Source: Bdellovibrionales bacterium (GTDB taxonomy: Bacteria; Bdellovibrionota; FAC87; UBA2466). Taken from it: a DNA stretch of 47,766 bases. Location of the stretch: NCBI GenBank assembly GCA_009692515.1, contig SHZA01000015.1, positions 1 through 47,766 of the forward strand, read 5' to 3'. The notes beneath the pieces are model-generated. The model ran no database searches, was not told where the DNA came from, and saw only the letters and a program-made list of their open reading frames with translations. How positions within the stretch are numbered: the stretch's first letter is position 1; each line of letters opens with the position of its first letter. Shown one piece after another: positions 1 through 9,461 of the stretch. The translations under genes were made by a program, and so were the position numbers.

Positions 1-1966
1 ATTCATATCGTAAGGCTACTATGGGATCTAGAGCGGCCGCTTTTTTTGCAGGCCAGAGACCAAAGAAAATTCCAGTGAAGGCGGAAAAAATAGTAGCGAC
101 TAGAACTGAAGAGATTGAAATAGAGGTTGTCCAATTGGCCAATAGAGTAAGTATGAGTGTAATGGTACATCCCAATATAATTCCCAAAATGCCACCGAGT
201 AGACTTACGACCATGGCCTCTACTAAAAACTGAATTAGAATGTCTTTACGTTTTGCGCCTAGTGCCTTTCTTAATCCAATCTCTCGGGTTCTTTCTGTCA
301 CAGAAACTAACATAATATTCATAATCCCAATCCCACCTACTAAAAGCGAAATTGCAGCGATCGAAGCTAATAACCAGCCCATGGTTCGACTGCTTTCTGT
401 CAGTGCCGATTGAATGTCCTGCATATTTCTAATCTGGAAGGCATCGGTTTGTGAAGGAGGAATGCGATGACGTTTTTCAATAAGAGATTTGATCTGTTCC
501 TCTGCGGTTTCCATCTCTGAAAGCTGATTAATCTCTATATTAATCTGCTCGACATAATTTTTTCCTAAAAGACGATACATCGCAGTGAAAAGCGGAATGA
601 TAATAATATCGTCTTGATCTCTCCACCCATTATTTCCCTTCTCTGGCAAAATCCCTATGATCTGAAATGGAACTTTATTAATTTTTATATACTCACCAAT
701 GGGGTCTGCGTCCTTAAACAGCTCTGCCGCAACGGTCATTCCAATAACTGCAATTCGAGTTCTTTTTCTGTTTTCTACGTCGTCAAAAAACCGACCAATG
801 ACAGGAATCGAAGCCTTCATATTGGGATAGTTTTCTGTGGTTCCTAAAATTTGAGTGTTCCAATTTTTATCACGGTAAACCACCTGTCCCTTGCCGCTTA
901 TCTCAGCGGCTGTAGCTTTAACGGAAGGAATACTTTTTTTAATAACCTCACTATCCTCTGCGGTTAGTTTAGCCACAGCTCCCGAGCCTAAATAAACGCC
1001 TCCCATGCGATAGGAACCGGTTCTTAGTGTTAATAAGTTAGAGCCCAGTGAAGAGAGTTGAGTTTCTATAGATCTCTGCGCGCCTCGCCCAAGCGCTAAC
1101 ATCGCAATGACGGCTGCGACTCCAATTAAAATTCCCAGCATAGAAAGAAAGGTTCTTATCTTGTTTGCGACTAAAGCTTTAAGTCCCTCTTTTAAGTGAA
1201 CCACGAGATCAAAAAGCTGAAAAGAGTCAGGATTCTTTGGCGTGAAGGTGGAAGGAGGCAATATTATTTTAGTTGAGACGGGGCATTCGATTCTGTCTTT
1301 CACTTTTTCATCAGATAAAATTTTTCCATCTCGCATTCTTATGATTCTTTTTGCAAATCTTGCAATCTCCTCTTCATGGGTGACTAGAATAATAGTGATT
1401 CCCTTATGATTGAGCTGGCACAAAAGCTCCATGATCTCTTTTTCGTTTTTGGAATCTAAATTACCTGTGGGCTCATCGGCTAAAACTATTTTTGGATTAT
1501 TTACTAAAGCCCGCGCAATAGCCACTCGCTGTTGTTGCCCTCCGGATAGTTCATTGGGTTTATGCTTTTTTCTATCGCCGAGACCTACCATCTCCAGAAA
1601 GAGACCCGATTTTATTTTATCTACTGTTTTGGAAAGGTAGATTTGTGGCAGTGAGACATTATCTTCGGCTGAAGTTCTTGCCAATAGATGAAACTGTTGA
1701 AAAATAAATCCAATAGTCTGTCTCCGAATTTGCGCTAATTCATCTTCAGAACGACTCGCAACCTGCTCTCCAAATAGTGAGTAGGCCCCTGAAGTGGGAG
1801 TGTCTAAGAGTCCTAGTAAATTCATGAGGGTTGATTTTCCAGAGCCACTGGGGCCCATGATGGCAATAAAACTTCCTGCTTCAATATCTAACGAGACGTC
1901 AGAGAGGGCCTGAAGAGAAACGTCTCCCATTTGATAGGTTTTTGAAAGCTTAGATATTGTAATCAT
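1..1966 (-). CDS. macB: MacB-type ABC transporter, ATPase fused to permease (3' end at window edge)
   Basis: This is the inner-membrane engine of a MacAB-TolC type exporter, which in this family exports macrolides, peptides or lipoproteins. Reading from the ATG at 1966, the ABC ATPase domain fills about residues 1-225. It has Walker [10 protein letters not shown] (38-46), signature [15 protein letters not shown], Walker [13 protein letters not shown] and switch His in LVTHEEE. A first membrane helix follows ([19 protein letters not shown]), then a periplasmic MacB_PCD region, then three C-terminal helices of the FtsX fold. The last visible residues are ALRYE, the usual C-terminus of the family, and base 1 would begin the stop codon, so almost the whole gene (655 codons) is present. 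It lies 10 bases downstream of macA in the same operon. The substrate cannot be told from sequence. Confidence 0.95.
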   Translation of the reverse strand, partial: MITISKLSKTYQMGDVSLQALSDVSLDIEAGSFIAIMGPSGSGKSTLMNLLGLLDTPTSGAYSLFGEQVASRSEDELAQIRRQTIGFIFQQFHLLARTSAEDNVSLPQIYLSKTVDKIKSGLFLEMVGLGDRKKHKPNELSGGQQQRVAIARALVNNPKIVLADEPTGNLDSKNEKEIMELLCQLNHKGITIILVTHEEEIARFAKRIIRMRDGKILSDEKVKDRIECPVSTKIILPPSTFTPKNPDSFQLFDLVVHLKEGLKALVANKIRTFLSMLGILIGVAAVIAMLALGRGAQRSIETQLSSLGSNLLTLRTGSYRMGGVYLGSGAVAKLTAEDSEVIKKSIPSVKATAAEISGKGQVVYRDKNWNTQILGTTENYPNMKASIPVIGRFFDDVENRKRTRIAVIGMTVAAELFKDADPIGEYIKINKVPFQIIGILPEKGNNGWRDQDDIIIIPLFTAMYRLLGKNYVEQINIEINQLSEMETAEEQIKSLIEKRHRIPPSQTDAFQIRNMQDIQSALTESSRTMGWLLASIAAISLLVGGIGIMNIMLVSVTERTREIGLRKALGAKRKDILIQFLVEAMVVSLLGGILGIILGCTITLILTLLANWTTSISISSVLVATIFSAFTGIFFGLWPAKKAAALDPIVALRYE

Positions 1967-1976
1967 ACCAAGATAC

Positions 1977-2957
1977 CTAGTGACCTTTGCTGCCTTTTTT
2001 GCCGCCACCAAAGGGTGATAGTGGACTTGTCGGGGCTGAATCTGATTTTTTAGACAGGGTGGTGAGTCTTGGCATTAAAACGGTGTCTCCCTCTTTTAAT
2101 CCCGTTAAGATCTCTATTTTTTTTCCGTCATTAACTCCCACTTCAACAGAAAGGAAGGTGGGTTCCTTATTTTGATCTGCACTTGCCAAAAGCACCTTGA
2201 ATTTCCCATTTTCTTTTTGAACTGCCGAAGAGGGTAATAGTAACGTCTCCTCTTTTTCACTCGTCGTAAAAACAACATTTGCTGTCATTCCACTTTTCAT
2301 GAAATCGGGAATCGTTTCGGGAATGATATCTACTTCATAGGTGGTCACATTGTTCGTTGTTTTTGAGTCGAAAGCGATCTGAGTTACCAGCCCTTTCATG
2401 GGCTGTTCTGCATAAGCATCTAAAGTGACCTCTACCAGTTGTTGTAATTTTACCTGCGAGATATCGGTCTCATCTACTTGAGCTTTGATAGCCAACCGGT
2501 CCGACATGACTAATAAAGCATCTTGAATGGTAATAGTTTGGCCGGGCTCTACATTTCGCTGAATGATTTGGCCTGTAATCGGCGCCATTAGAGGGGTCGC
2601 TTTATAGGCCTCTTGCCAGTAAGCTACCTCCTCTTTTCCCTTAGACTTTGCAGTGTCTAAAAGTGCAGCTCGCTCAGAAGAACTCATCCAGGCTAAGATT
2701 TTCCCTCGTAAAACCAATTGTCCCTCTTTGACTAAAATGGTTTCGATTCGTCCTGCAATGGGGGCCTTAACTTCTAATCGATTCAGGGGCTGCACCACAC
2801 CCGTACTTAATATTGTGTTTTTGATCGGCCCTTTGAATACCTTCACCTCTTGATAGGTCAGTTCTGTTTTTGTTTTTGATGAGTAACTTATAATAGCGGT
2901 CGTTCCAGCTATCAGAACCACGCTAATAAAAAAAATAATTTTTTTACTTACTTTCAT
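1977..2957 (-). CDS. macA: MacA/HlyD-type periplasmic adaptor subunit
   Basis: This periplasmic adaptor (membrane fusion protein) links MacB to the outer-membrane channel. It is 326 residues with one N-terminal membrane anchor (KIIFFISVVLIAGTTAIIS). Two lipoyl half-motifs follow, VKAPIAGRIETILVKEG and MAPITGQIIQRNVEPGQ, then the beta-barrel and membrane-proximal domains, and a Gly/Lys-rich tail. The segment between the lipoyl halves is only about 30-35 residues, so the helical hairpin that contacts TolC in classical MacA must be very short. The ATG overlaps the tolC stop by 4 bases (ATGA), indicating translational coupling. The macA name rests on the neighbours, because many ABC and RND adaptors look alike. 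Confidence 0.9.
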   Translation of the reverse strand: MKVSKKIIFFISVVLIAGTTAIISYSSKTKTELTYQEVKVFKGPIKNTILSTGVVQPLNRLEVKAPIAGRIETILVKEGQLVLRGKILAWMSSSERAALLDTAKSKGKEEVAYWQEAYKATPLMAPITGQIIQRNVEPGQTITIQDALLVMSDRLAIKAQVDETDISQVKLQQLVEVTLDAYAEQPMKGLVTQIAFDSKTTNNVTTYEVDIIPETIPDFMKSGMTANVVFTTSEKEETLLLPSSAVQKENGKFKVLLASADQNKEPTFLSVEVGVNDGKKIEILTGLKEGDTVLMPRLTTLSKKSDSAPTSPLSPFGGGKKGSKGH

Positions 2958-4231
2958 GGGAAGGCACTCTTTCCTTGCGACTGTTCTAAAGCTGCTTCAG
3001 CAAAAACGACGTCGCGTCGACTCTGAAGTTCAATTTTTTGGCGATTGATTAGATCGGTTTCGATGAGATCCCAATCTTCAAAGGTCATTAATCCTGCTTG
3101 ATATCGTCCTCTAGAAATAATAGCCCTGACTTCACTGGCCTCTAAAAATTCTTTGGCTACCTTTTGCAATCCTATAGCATCCATAAAAGCCGCGTGCATT
3201 TGTTGTATTTTAGCAAGAATCAGATTGTCGGTATTATTTTTAGTGAAATCGGCTTTACGAGCCTCTGCACTTGCACTTTGGTAATTAAAAATATTTTGGC
3301 CACCAGGAAAAAAGGGAAAGGCTATGGCCACGCCCACCGACCAGCGAGGGGCATCGGGTGGAAAAATCGAACCCGTTTTTGAGTAGGAACCTGTCAGTGA
3401 GAGCTCTGGATAAAAATCGGATTGGGCTATGCGTGATTGGGCTTCTGCAACCTGCCATTGGGCCTCTGCCTGCTGATGCTCGGGTGTTTGCGCTACTAAT
3501 GATTTAAATGGAATTGTAGCTTCCATCGGTGTCCATGATAATTTTCCTGAAACTTCAAAATCAAGTTCGCTAGTTTTTCCAAGAACTCGCGCTAAATTTA
3601 ATCTAGCCACCTCCGCTGCCCTATGAATCTGTAAAACTTCAAAAAGAGCCTGCTCTAGTGAGGCCTTACTAAAAAGAGACGAGCCTTTATTTTCACGTCC
3701 CCCTTCGTAGCGAAGAGTAACCATTCTCATATTATCTCGACGGCGCTTGGAGATAGAATCTGCAAGTAGCGATTGCTCTTGATTGTAGATAAGGGCTGCA
3801 AAAGTTATTTTGAGTTCGCTACTCAATTTAGCTTTAATGGCCTCTTGAGTGGCTTTAGCTAAATGAACTTCATGGGAGGCACGAGTTACCTTATAAAAAT
3901 CTTTAAATCCAGAAAAAATAGATTCGGTGGCCTGAACTCCAATAGAAAATTGATCGCGATGAGTGGCACTACCATTGGATGCGATTCCAGAATTATCATG
4001 ATTCACACTTGCTGTCGCTGCAAGCTGTGGAAAAAAACCACTAAAGGAGGATCTTTTTTTAGCGGCACTTACTGCGATCCCCTCTTCGCCAGCGCTTAAC
4101 TCTGGATTATTTTGTATCAGATCTTTGACGCAGGTTTCCCAAGTTAAGGTTGATTTGGCATTAGCCGAAGAAAAGCTAAAAATCAGTATCAGTGAAAACC
4201 AAGCCAGTTCAGGTAAAATCTTCGACCTCAT
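2954..4231 (-). CDS. tolC: TolC-family outer-membrane efflux protein
   Basis: This is the outer-membrane exit duct of the exporter. It has 425 residues, typical of the OEP family, with a signal peptide ending near SSANAKS. Two repeated OEP halves follow, rich in heptad-like helices (for example SKASLEQALFEVLQIHRAAE) and strand segments such as PELSLTGSYSKTG and PRWSVGVAIAFPFFPGG. It is the first gene of the tolC-macA-macB operon and overlaps macA by 4 bases. A promoter should lie in the 330-base spacer upstream. Bacterial genomes often hold several TolC paralogues, so the symbol is generic. Confidence 0.9.
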   Translation of the reverse strand: MRSKILPELAWFSLILIFSFSSANAKSTLTWETCVKDLIQNNPELSAGEEGIAVSAAKKRSSFSGFFPQLAATASVNHDNSGIASNGSATHRDQFSIGVQATESIFSGFKDFYKVTRASHEVHLAKATQEAIKAKLSSELKITFAALIYNQEQSLLADSISKRRRDNMRMVTLRYEGGRENKGSSLFSKASLEQALFEVLQIHRAAEVARLNLARVLGKTSELDFEVSGKLSWTPMEATIPFKSLVAQTPEHQQAEAQWQVAEAQSRIAQSDFYPELSLTGSYSKTGSIFPPDAPRWSVGVAIAFPFFPGGQNIFNYQSASAEARKADFTKNNTDNLILAKIQQMHAAFMDAIGLQKVAKEFLEASEVRAIISRGRYQAGLMTFEDWDLIETDLINRQKIELQSRRDVVFAEAALEQSQGKSAFP

Positions 4232-4564
4232 TGAGTAACACCCCAGAGAATTTAAATAGCGCTTCAGGAGTTTCTAATCAGAAAAAAAAGGAAGGAGACA
4301 ATCTATTTCTACTATCCATATTATCTTTTGCCTACCCCTCCTATTATAAGATAAAAAATAGAACCACTCCAACTCTTCTTTGCTAGCCTGTGGAAGGTAA
4401 AAACTGAATTAGGAATCACGCGTCGAAGTCACCGTAATAATTATTATGCGACTTCGACAGATCGTTTTAATAGGGTAGTAGTTGTGAAATGGGGCTCTTC
4501 GCAGTTAAAATACAGCTAACGAACCAAATTTCAAAAAAAAATATTTTTTCAACAAGGGAGTCAC
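4232..4564. other. Divergent intergenic region (333 bases)
   Basis: No gene was found here. The spacer separates the divergently transcribed tolC operon (minus) and the secreted protein at 4565 (plus), so it must hold promoters for both. Its main visible structure is the nested inverted repeat at 4422-4458. A Shine-Dalgarno-like AAGGGAG lies just before the ATG at 4565. No confident -35/-10 pair was assigned. Confidence 0.6.
4422..4458. promoter_or_regulatory. Nested inverted repeat, candidate operator
   Basis: Perfect 9-base arms GTCGAAGTC (4422-4430) and GACTTCGAC (4450-4458) flank a perfect 12-base AT palindrome TAATAATTATTA (4435-4446). The two dyads are centred within half a base of each other. 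There is no T-run, so it is not a typical intrinsic terminator. It lies between divergent genes, 107 bases before the ATG at 4565 and 190 bases before tolC, which fits a regulator site. This role is inferred. Confidence 0.5.
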
Positions 4565-5587
4565 ATGCGTTACTTCATGATTATTTTGTCTTTACTGGTG
4601 GTAGTAAGTAGTCAAGCTACAGCGGGGTTAATTATTCATGCTGCGGAAATAGGAATTGGAAAGTTCCATCGGCAAGATAATATTGTTCATCCCTACGAGA
4701 GTGGAAATGCGTGGCTTCCTTATGTGTTACCCACTAACGCTGAAACTAAAACTCCTATTGTAATGGAGAATGCAGACCATTCTATCACCGTCTTTTTCTC
4801 AACTTTAGAGGAGCTGCTGACTAAAGTTGCACAGATCAGTCAGACTCGAGGTGAACAGATCGCTGTTTTAAATTTTAATGCTCATGGGTTACCTGGAGGA
4901 ATGTGGTTTCCGATGAATGAAAGCTTTAAAAATAGTGTGGAGTGCTGGCAGTGGAATGCGGCAGCCACCGGATCCGATAAGGCCAATCATGATCAGTATT
5001 ACACACCGGTAGCAAAACAGGACATTATGAGTATTCGAGAATATGCTCAAACTGGAGGGGGCGTGCCTTGCGTGACCGGATATAATCAGTGGAAATCTAT
5101 TTTGGCTAAAGTGCCACAATTAAAACCCACGCTAGCTAAAGATTTAAAACTAAATATTCTTTCATGTGTCGTAGGACTAGGTCCTGTCGGGGATAAATTC
5201 ATGACAGGATTAGGGGCTCTATTAGGGGGAACCGATCAAGTACAATTACGTTCCTCTCTTTATTTTGGTTTGGGAGATTGGTCTATGCCTGAAGGAATGG
5301 GTTTTTGGGATTACCAAACTGACGAACAATTAGAGCATGATAATTCTATTTATGGAGTTAATCGTAAAGACAGAGAGATCATGCAAAAGGGAAAGGTAAG
5401 GGTTACGGCTCTTGTTAAAGGAACTTGGCTATCGACGGTATTAGAAGATCAAGACTTCATGTCGCTTGGTGCAGATAGTTTAGAAGTTTCTAATGCCACT
5501 TGGGGCAGAGAATTAGTGTCTCGCTCTGCTATCAAACCTAATACTATTCGAATTCCAGGAACTTCAGTTTATGAATCGGTAAAATAG
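4565..5587 (+). CDS. Secreted DUF4347-like protein, possible caspase-fold peptidase
   Basis: This is a 340-residue exported protein with a signal peptide (about residues 1-20, cleavage near SQATA-G). Two segments resemble the His and Cys loops of DUF4347/clan CD-like domains. They are FNAHGLPGG (His107, after a hydrophobic strand) and LNILSCVVGLGPVGDKF (Cys201, after a hydrophobic strand), followed by a GDWSMPEG segment. In DUF4347 the pattern is a strand-HG-G block and a strand-C-G-G block. No second domain was recognised. The gene stands alone between a divergent promoter region and a strong terminator. The start is supported by AAGGGAG 5-6 bases upstream. Activity is not proven and the family match is by eye. 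Confidence 0.7.
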   Translation: MRYFMIILSLLVVVSSQATAGLIIHAAEIGIGKFHRQDNIVHPYESGNAWLPYVLPTNAETKTPIVMENADHSITVFFSTLEELLTKVAQISQTRGEQIAVLNFNAHGLPGGMWFPMNESFKNSVECWQWNAAATGSDKANHDQYYTPVAKQDIMSIREYAQTGGGVPCVTGYNQWKSILAKVPQLKPTLAKDLKLNILSCVVGLGPVGDKFMTGLGALLGGTDQVQLRSSLYFGLGDWSMPEGMGFWDYQTDEQLEHDNSIYGVNRKDREIMQKGKVRVTALVKGTWLSTVLEDQDFMSLGADSLEVSNATWGRELVSRSAIKPNTIRIPGTSVYESVK

Positions 5588-5619
5588 GTTTTAATTAGTT
5601 TATGATATTTTATAAAAAG

Positions 5620-5649
5620 GGCGGTCTCCTAGAGGAGGTCGCCTTTTTT
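5620..5649. terminator. Bidirectional intrinsic terminator
   Basis: A 10-pair stem (GGCGGTCTCC with GGAGGTCGCC, two G-U pairs) has a TAGA loop and is followed by six T on the plus strand. On the minus strand the same stem is followed by a run of five T. It sits between convergent genes and overlaps the last codon region of the protease gene. Confidence 0.85.
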
Positions 5650-7975
5650 AATGCCCATTGATTTTTATTTTCCAATGGGTCAGGGTTCCAGTGTCGGCCA
5701 AATAACCATCGATCACCTTTAGGGTCCAGTTACCATTAGCCATTTCATCTAAAAAGGCATTGGTATTTAAATGAAGGGCCGTGAAATTAGCCCCTTTAAT
5801 ATAACTATTGATATTCAGTAGGATACTTTTAGTTCCAGAGGGTGAGGTGAGCTCGACCCCTAGTTCAGTTATAAAGTTATGAGTGACAGACAACTCTATT
5901 TCTACTGCCTCTATTTTTAAATTATCTGTCACATTAATGGATGAAGAAACCCCGGTGGCAATATTATCTGGAATAGCTAACGCAATAGTACCACTAGAAA
6001 ATTTCCAGGTGCCGTCATTGTTTAAAGTTTCATTTAGAGTGCCTAATAATGTTAGGTCATAAGTTTTTGCCATAGCGACCGCTGCATCTACATTCACACC
6101 GCCAAAGCCATACCAATTATGAAAAAATATTCCAGCAGTATTTTGTATCCATCCTTGTTGATAGGTGTGATCTGTAAGAGAATTTGCCCCACCTCCAGGG
6201 TGAGAGGTATTTCCAGCATTGGCATCTACTTTTTTTGCGGTTTTGGCCAAAATATATTTGACGTCTCGCCAGGTGAGCAAAGGTTGAGTCTGTAATATTA
6301 AAGCAATGGCCCCAGAGGTGTTGGGAGCGGCTGAGGAGGTTCCATTCATCGTGCTTGTATAATTGCAGTTAGAGTTAAGAGAGCTAGTTCCCGATTCAAA
6401 AGTATTAGCGGTATTAGTAGTTCGAGAAAGCCCTTCGCTACACCCAATGGCGTCGGTGGAAATGATAGCTGGACTTGTGGTTCCAAATTGCCCTCCAGGT
6501 GCACTTACCCAAAGATTAGATCCTGGAGAGGAATAGCTTGTTCTATTACCTGTAGCCGTTAGCGCTCCCACCACAACCGTTTGATAGATTGCATTTTGCC
6601 CGTCCATATTAGAGTTTCCTAAGTAGTTTGAACTGCCAGATCCATTGCAGTCGCTTAAACTTCCTAAGTAGTCGTTTCCTGCCGCCTTCACATAAAGAGC
6701 TCCTTTGCCACCTCGCAAAGTGGTGGTCCCAAATCGCAATTGAGTTTCAAGTGAAGCATTAATAGGTTTGGACTGACACTGAGAGTATCCATAACTATAA
6801 TTGAAGATATCAAAATCGCCGTTCGCTTGGTCTACAAACTTGTCAGTGCTTTGATCACTGCCTATAAAAAGAAATCCGGCTAATGAAGATTCTGGCGCGA
6901 CTCCGCGACTCCCTTTACCGTTCCATCCTGTAGCACCAATAATTCCAGCGACTGCAGTTCCATGAGCGTTTGAGGGATCGGTGAAGCTAGGGGTCGGATC
7001 TCCTATCCAAGGGGAGGCAAGTGTATAATTTTTTGAGGCCCCTGAAATTATTCTATCTGTGAGATCCTCATGAGCTATTTGAGTTCCATTATCTGAAACA
7101 GCAATTTTAATTCCGAGGCCGGTAGTCCCCTCTGAAATGGTTCCGGCAAGATTAAGATCCTCTCCTGAGGTTCCTCCTGCAGCGGCAAAAGAGGTTTGTC
7201 CTGTATTTTTTAAATGCCAAGCCTCACTTTTAATAGGGTCGCCTGTAATTACTACAGAAAAACTTCCGATAGTTTCTGTAGTGGAAGCCTTCGTGGCGCA
7301 AATTGAAATATTTGAAAGGGTATCTATGGCATCAGGATTCCCACTAAGAGTGCCGGTGGAACTATTCAGCGTGGCCCAAGAGGGTTTATTAATTGCGGTA
7401 AAGGTAATTCCCGAGGTGAGAAGCGTGGGGGTAAAGGTCCAGATCCTATCTTGAAGTCCTGTCGCAGCCGGAGTTCCAGAGGCCAAGGTCTTAGGGGTTG
7501 AAATGATGATGGCTTTACTACCTGAAAGAGACCCTGCAGCACCTATTGTGGGTAAAGTAAGGGAGGCTGCATTTCCTTCATTATCTATAATCGTACCTCC
7601 ATTTAAACTTAAGGCACTAGTGCTGGAGTAATCCAGGTCAAAGTTGCCATCTCCTGCACGTACGGTATAGAGAAAAGTTAAAATTTTAGTTCCGCTACCA
7701 GAACTATAATTCACAATAGCATCGGAGCAGCCTGTGGTTAAGGTGAGCTGAGGCGTTCCGACTAGAACTATAATTTCACTAAAGGAAATCTCAATAGAGA
7801 TCACCTGTCCCGTACTATAGGAACCATTCGTTGTGGATGAAGTGACTCCAGTAACGGTAGTAGTAAAAGCGCTACTTTGTTCATCAGAGTTTTTCGAAGA
7901 ACAGGTAGGTAAAGAGAAAAAAAGTATCAGCCAAAAAATATTTTTGCAAAGTAGTTTAAAACGAAAGTGGGTCAT
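5648..7975 (-). CDS. Lipoprotein kexin-like S8 serine protease with P domain
   Basis: This is a 775-residue exported subtilisin/kexin-type endopeptidase. The signal peptide ends in lipobox LPTC, giving a lipidated Cys25. An Ig-like domain (about 35-155, GSYSTGQVISIEISFSE...) is followed by a putative-Ig (He_PIG) domain (about 165-245). The S8 catalytic domain follows, opening with EAWHLKNTGQ. Its triad is Asp295 (VSDNG), His339 (AHGTAVAG) and Ser547 (GTSSAAP), with oxyanion Asn434 (AAGND). A proprotein-convertase P domain forms the last 110 residues or so (ELGVELTSPSGT, GNWTLKVIDG). There is no recognisable inhibitor-type propeptide between the Ig domains and the catalytic domain. The start overlaps the upstream gene by 4 bases (ATGA). 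Confidence 0.93.
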   Translation of the reverse strand: MTHFRFKLLCKNIFWLILFFSLPTCSSKNSDEQSSAFTTTVTGVTSSTTNGSYSTGQVISIEISFSEIIVLVGTPQLTLTTGCSDAIVNYSSGSGTKILTFLYTVRAGDGNFDLDYSSTSALSLNGGTIIDNEGNAASLTLPTIGAAGSLSGSKAIIISTPKTLASGTPAATGLQDRIWTFTPTLLTSGITFTAINKPSWATLNSSTGTLSGNPDAIDTLSNISICATKASTTETIGSFSVVITGDPIKSEAWHLKNTGQTSFAAAGGTSGEDLNLAGTISEGTTGLGIKIAVSDNGTQIAHEDLTDRIISGASKNYTLASPWIGDPTPSFTDPSNAHGTAVAGIIGATGWNGKGSRGVAPESSLAGFLFIGSDQSTDKFVDQANGDFDIFNYSYGYSQCQSKPINASLETQLRFGTTTLRGGKGALYVKAAGNDYLGSLSDCNGSGSSNYLGNSNMDGQNAIYQTVVVGALTATGNRTSYSSPGSNLWVSAPGGQFGTTSPAIISTDAIGCSEGLSRTTNTANTFESGTSSLNSNCNYTSTMNGTSSAAPNTSGAIALILQTQPLLTWRDVKYILAKTAKKVDANAGNTSHPGGGANSLTDHTYQQGWIQNTAGIFFHNWYGFGGVNVDAAVAMAKTYDLTLLGTLNETLNNDGTWKFSSGTIALAIPDNIATGVSSSINVTDNLKIEAVEIELSVTHNFITELGVELTSPSGTKSILLNINSYIKGANFTALHLNTNAFLDEMANGNWTLKVIDGYLADTGTLTHWKIKINGH

Positions 7976-8580
7976 TGGACTTTCGCTAAATTTTCTATTA
8001 TCTCAAGCTCGGCCGATTTTACACGAAGGTCTTTTTTTATCTCTTTAACCTGTAAAAGGGGATCCTCCTGGGTAATAACCTTTAAAAATACAGTATGGAT
8101 CTGAGGGGCTAGACTCCCGATCTCCCATTTAGAATCCTTCACAAAATTTTCTATATTAGTACTTGGAACTAACGTAATCACTATCGTTCCTGTAACAACT
8201 CCGAGCCTCCCTGTATGAAAATTTTCAGCTACCTTCAAGGGCTGAAGTTGCAGTCCTTGAAGCCTGTTTAAAAGCTCCTTAGAATTGTGATTTAGAATTA
8301 CAAAAGGATTCAGATTTCTAACGATTTCAGAGGATTTGAATACCACCCCTTTACTCTCCGTTGCTATAAGATCGGTTCTTATTTGATAGGTTTGACCTGA
8401 AAAGATAAAGATCTTTTCATTGGATATCGCTCTTAATCTATTTTTACCTTCAAGTTTTTGATTATTATTCTTAGATTTAGTAAAGATAGGTTTCAATTGA
8501 TCGGTGTCTTCAATCGATATGGCTTGGTGGGCATAAATAAAAAACGCCCCCAGAAGGGTTAATTTTTTTAAGGAGATCAG
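7972..8580 (-). CDS. Exported partner protein coupled to the S8 protease (CTG start proposed)
   Basis: No family was recognised. The first standard start is a TTG at 8496, but that would cut off an in-frame signal peptide (SLKKLTLLGAFFIYAHQA). No ATG, GTG or TTG precedes it before an in-frame stop. A CTG at 8578-8580 has AAGGA six bases upstream and gives a complete 202-residue exported protein, so CTG (or a miscalled base) is proposed as the start. The mature protein is mixed alpha/beta. The segment about VILNHNSKELLNRLQGL...GVVTGTIVITL vaguely resembles S8 propeptides. Translational coupling to a protease lacking a propeptide suggests a folding helper or inhibitor, as ORF2 serves the Aeromonas serine protease. 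This function is inferred. Confidence 0.65.
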   Translation of the reverse strand: MISLKKLTLLGAFFIYAHQAISIEDTDQLKPIFTKSKNNNQKLEGKNRLRAISNEKIFIFSGQTYQIRTDLIATESKGVVFKSSEIVRNLNPFVILNHNSKELLNRLQGLQLQPLKVAENFHTGRLGVVTGTIVITLVPSTNIENFVKDSKWEIGSLAPQIHTVFLKVITQEDPLLQVKEIKKDLRVKSAELEIIENLAKVQ

Positions 8581-8713
8581 CTCAGGTCCTTTTGAGAAAT
8601 AAAGGGGGATTAATCTTATTAGTTTAACACTAAAGTGGCATCGATTCCCATGAACGATTAAAATTAAAGATGTGCAAACGCATTATCTAATCGCGTTGAG
8701 TAAAGAAGGGGCC

Positions 8714-8726
8714 AGATATGATATCT
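8714..8726. promoter_or_regulatory. Short perfect palindrome upstream of the protease operon
   Basis: AGATAT-G-ATATCT is a perfect 6-base inverted repeat with one central base. It lies in the 164-base gap that must contain the promoter of the protease operon. A short AT-rich palindrome can arise by chance, so this is only a candidate operator. Confidence 0.25.
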
Positions 8727-8744
8727 AGTGGTTAATTAGTTTGG

Positions 8745-9254
8745 CTATCTAGCGTACTGCTTTAATTGATTTACAATTACACTAATAAATAAATGGTCAA
8801 TGCAGTTATAAAATCCTTGCTCGCTAACCGGTGTGCTTTGACAGTAAAAGTTGTACCCAGGGCCATTTACAGACATATAGCGATTTGCATGGGCTACCGT
8901 GCCTTGATACGGGGTCAAAAAGCTAATCCAATTAGGATTAAAAGAAACAGAATATCGCTGTCCTCCATTGGGATTATTAAAAACGAAGGTCATTTCTAGT
9001 CCTATATTTTCTTCATTGTAATAGGCCAAAAGCGCTAATCGTTGATTGACCACAGCCTTCAGTGCTGGAACTTGGGGACGGGGAAGACGAGTGTCCCATG
9101 GGTTCATCTCTAAAAGACCCACGGAGCCTAACCTAGTCCAAGTTTCATTAATCGTCTGGTAAGCCAGTTGAGATAACGTTTCGACCGAGGCCGGAGTTTT
9201 GATTGGGTAAAAACTAGCGCCTACAGTTAATAAGATAATAATAGATCGTTTCAT
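8745..9254 (-). CDS. Exported protein of unknown function
   Basis: No family was recognised. The protein has 169 residues with a signal peptide (MKRSIIILLTVGASFYPIKTPAS). The mature part is about 145 residues, rich in aromatic residues and Asn/Gln, with two Cys near the end (FYCQ and YNCID) that could form a disulphide. The start is supported by AAAAGGA about seven bases upstream. It is a single gene, upstream of and in the same direction as the protease operon, separated by about 160 bases. Confidence 0.75.
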   Translation of the reverse strand: MKRSIIILLTVGASFYPIKTPASVETLSQLAYQTINETWTRLGSVGLLEMNPWDTRLPRPQVPALKAVVNQRLALLAYYNEENIGLEMTFVFNNPNGGQRYSVSFNPNWISFLTPYQGTVAHANRYMSVNGPGYNFYCQSTPVSEQGFYNCIDHLFISVIVNQLKQYAR

Positions 9255-9388
9255 AATTTTTCCTTTTGAGATCGTTTCACCGTCCTCTTATTCCACTCAG
9301 TAATCTATTGCGTCAATATTTAATATCATAAAATATGTCCAACCCGAGACATAGGTTACATTTTATACTGGACAGATAGGTAAAACTA

Positions 9389-9461
<73 letters not shown>

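Noticed and set aside
27-40. A TCTAGAGCGGCCGC stretch at the window start looks like a cloning linker (XbaI/NotI).
   Set aside because: On the minus strand it encodes AKKAAALDP, the normal C-terminal pattern of MacB, in frame and without a break. It is native sequence.
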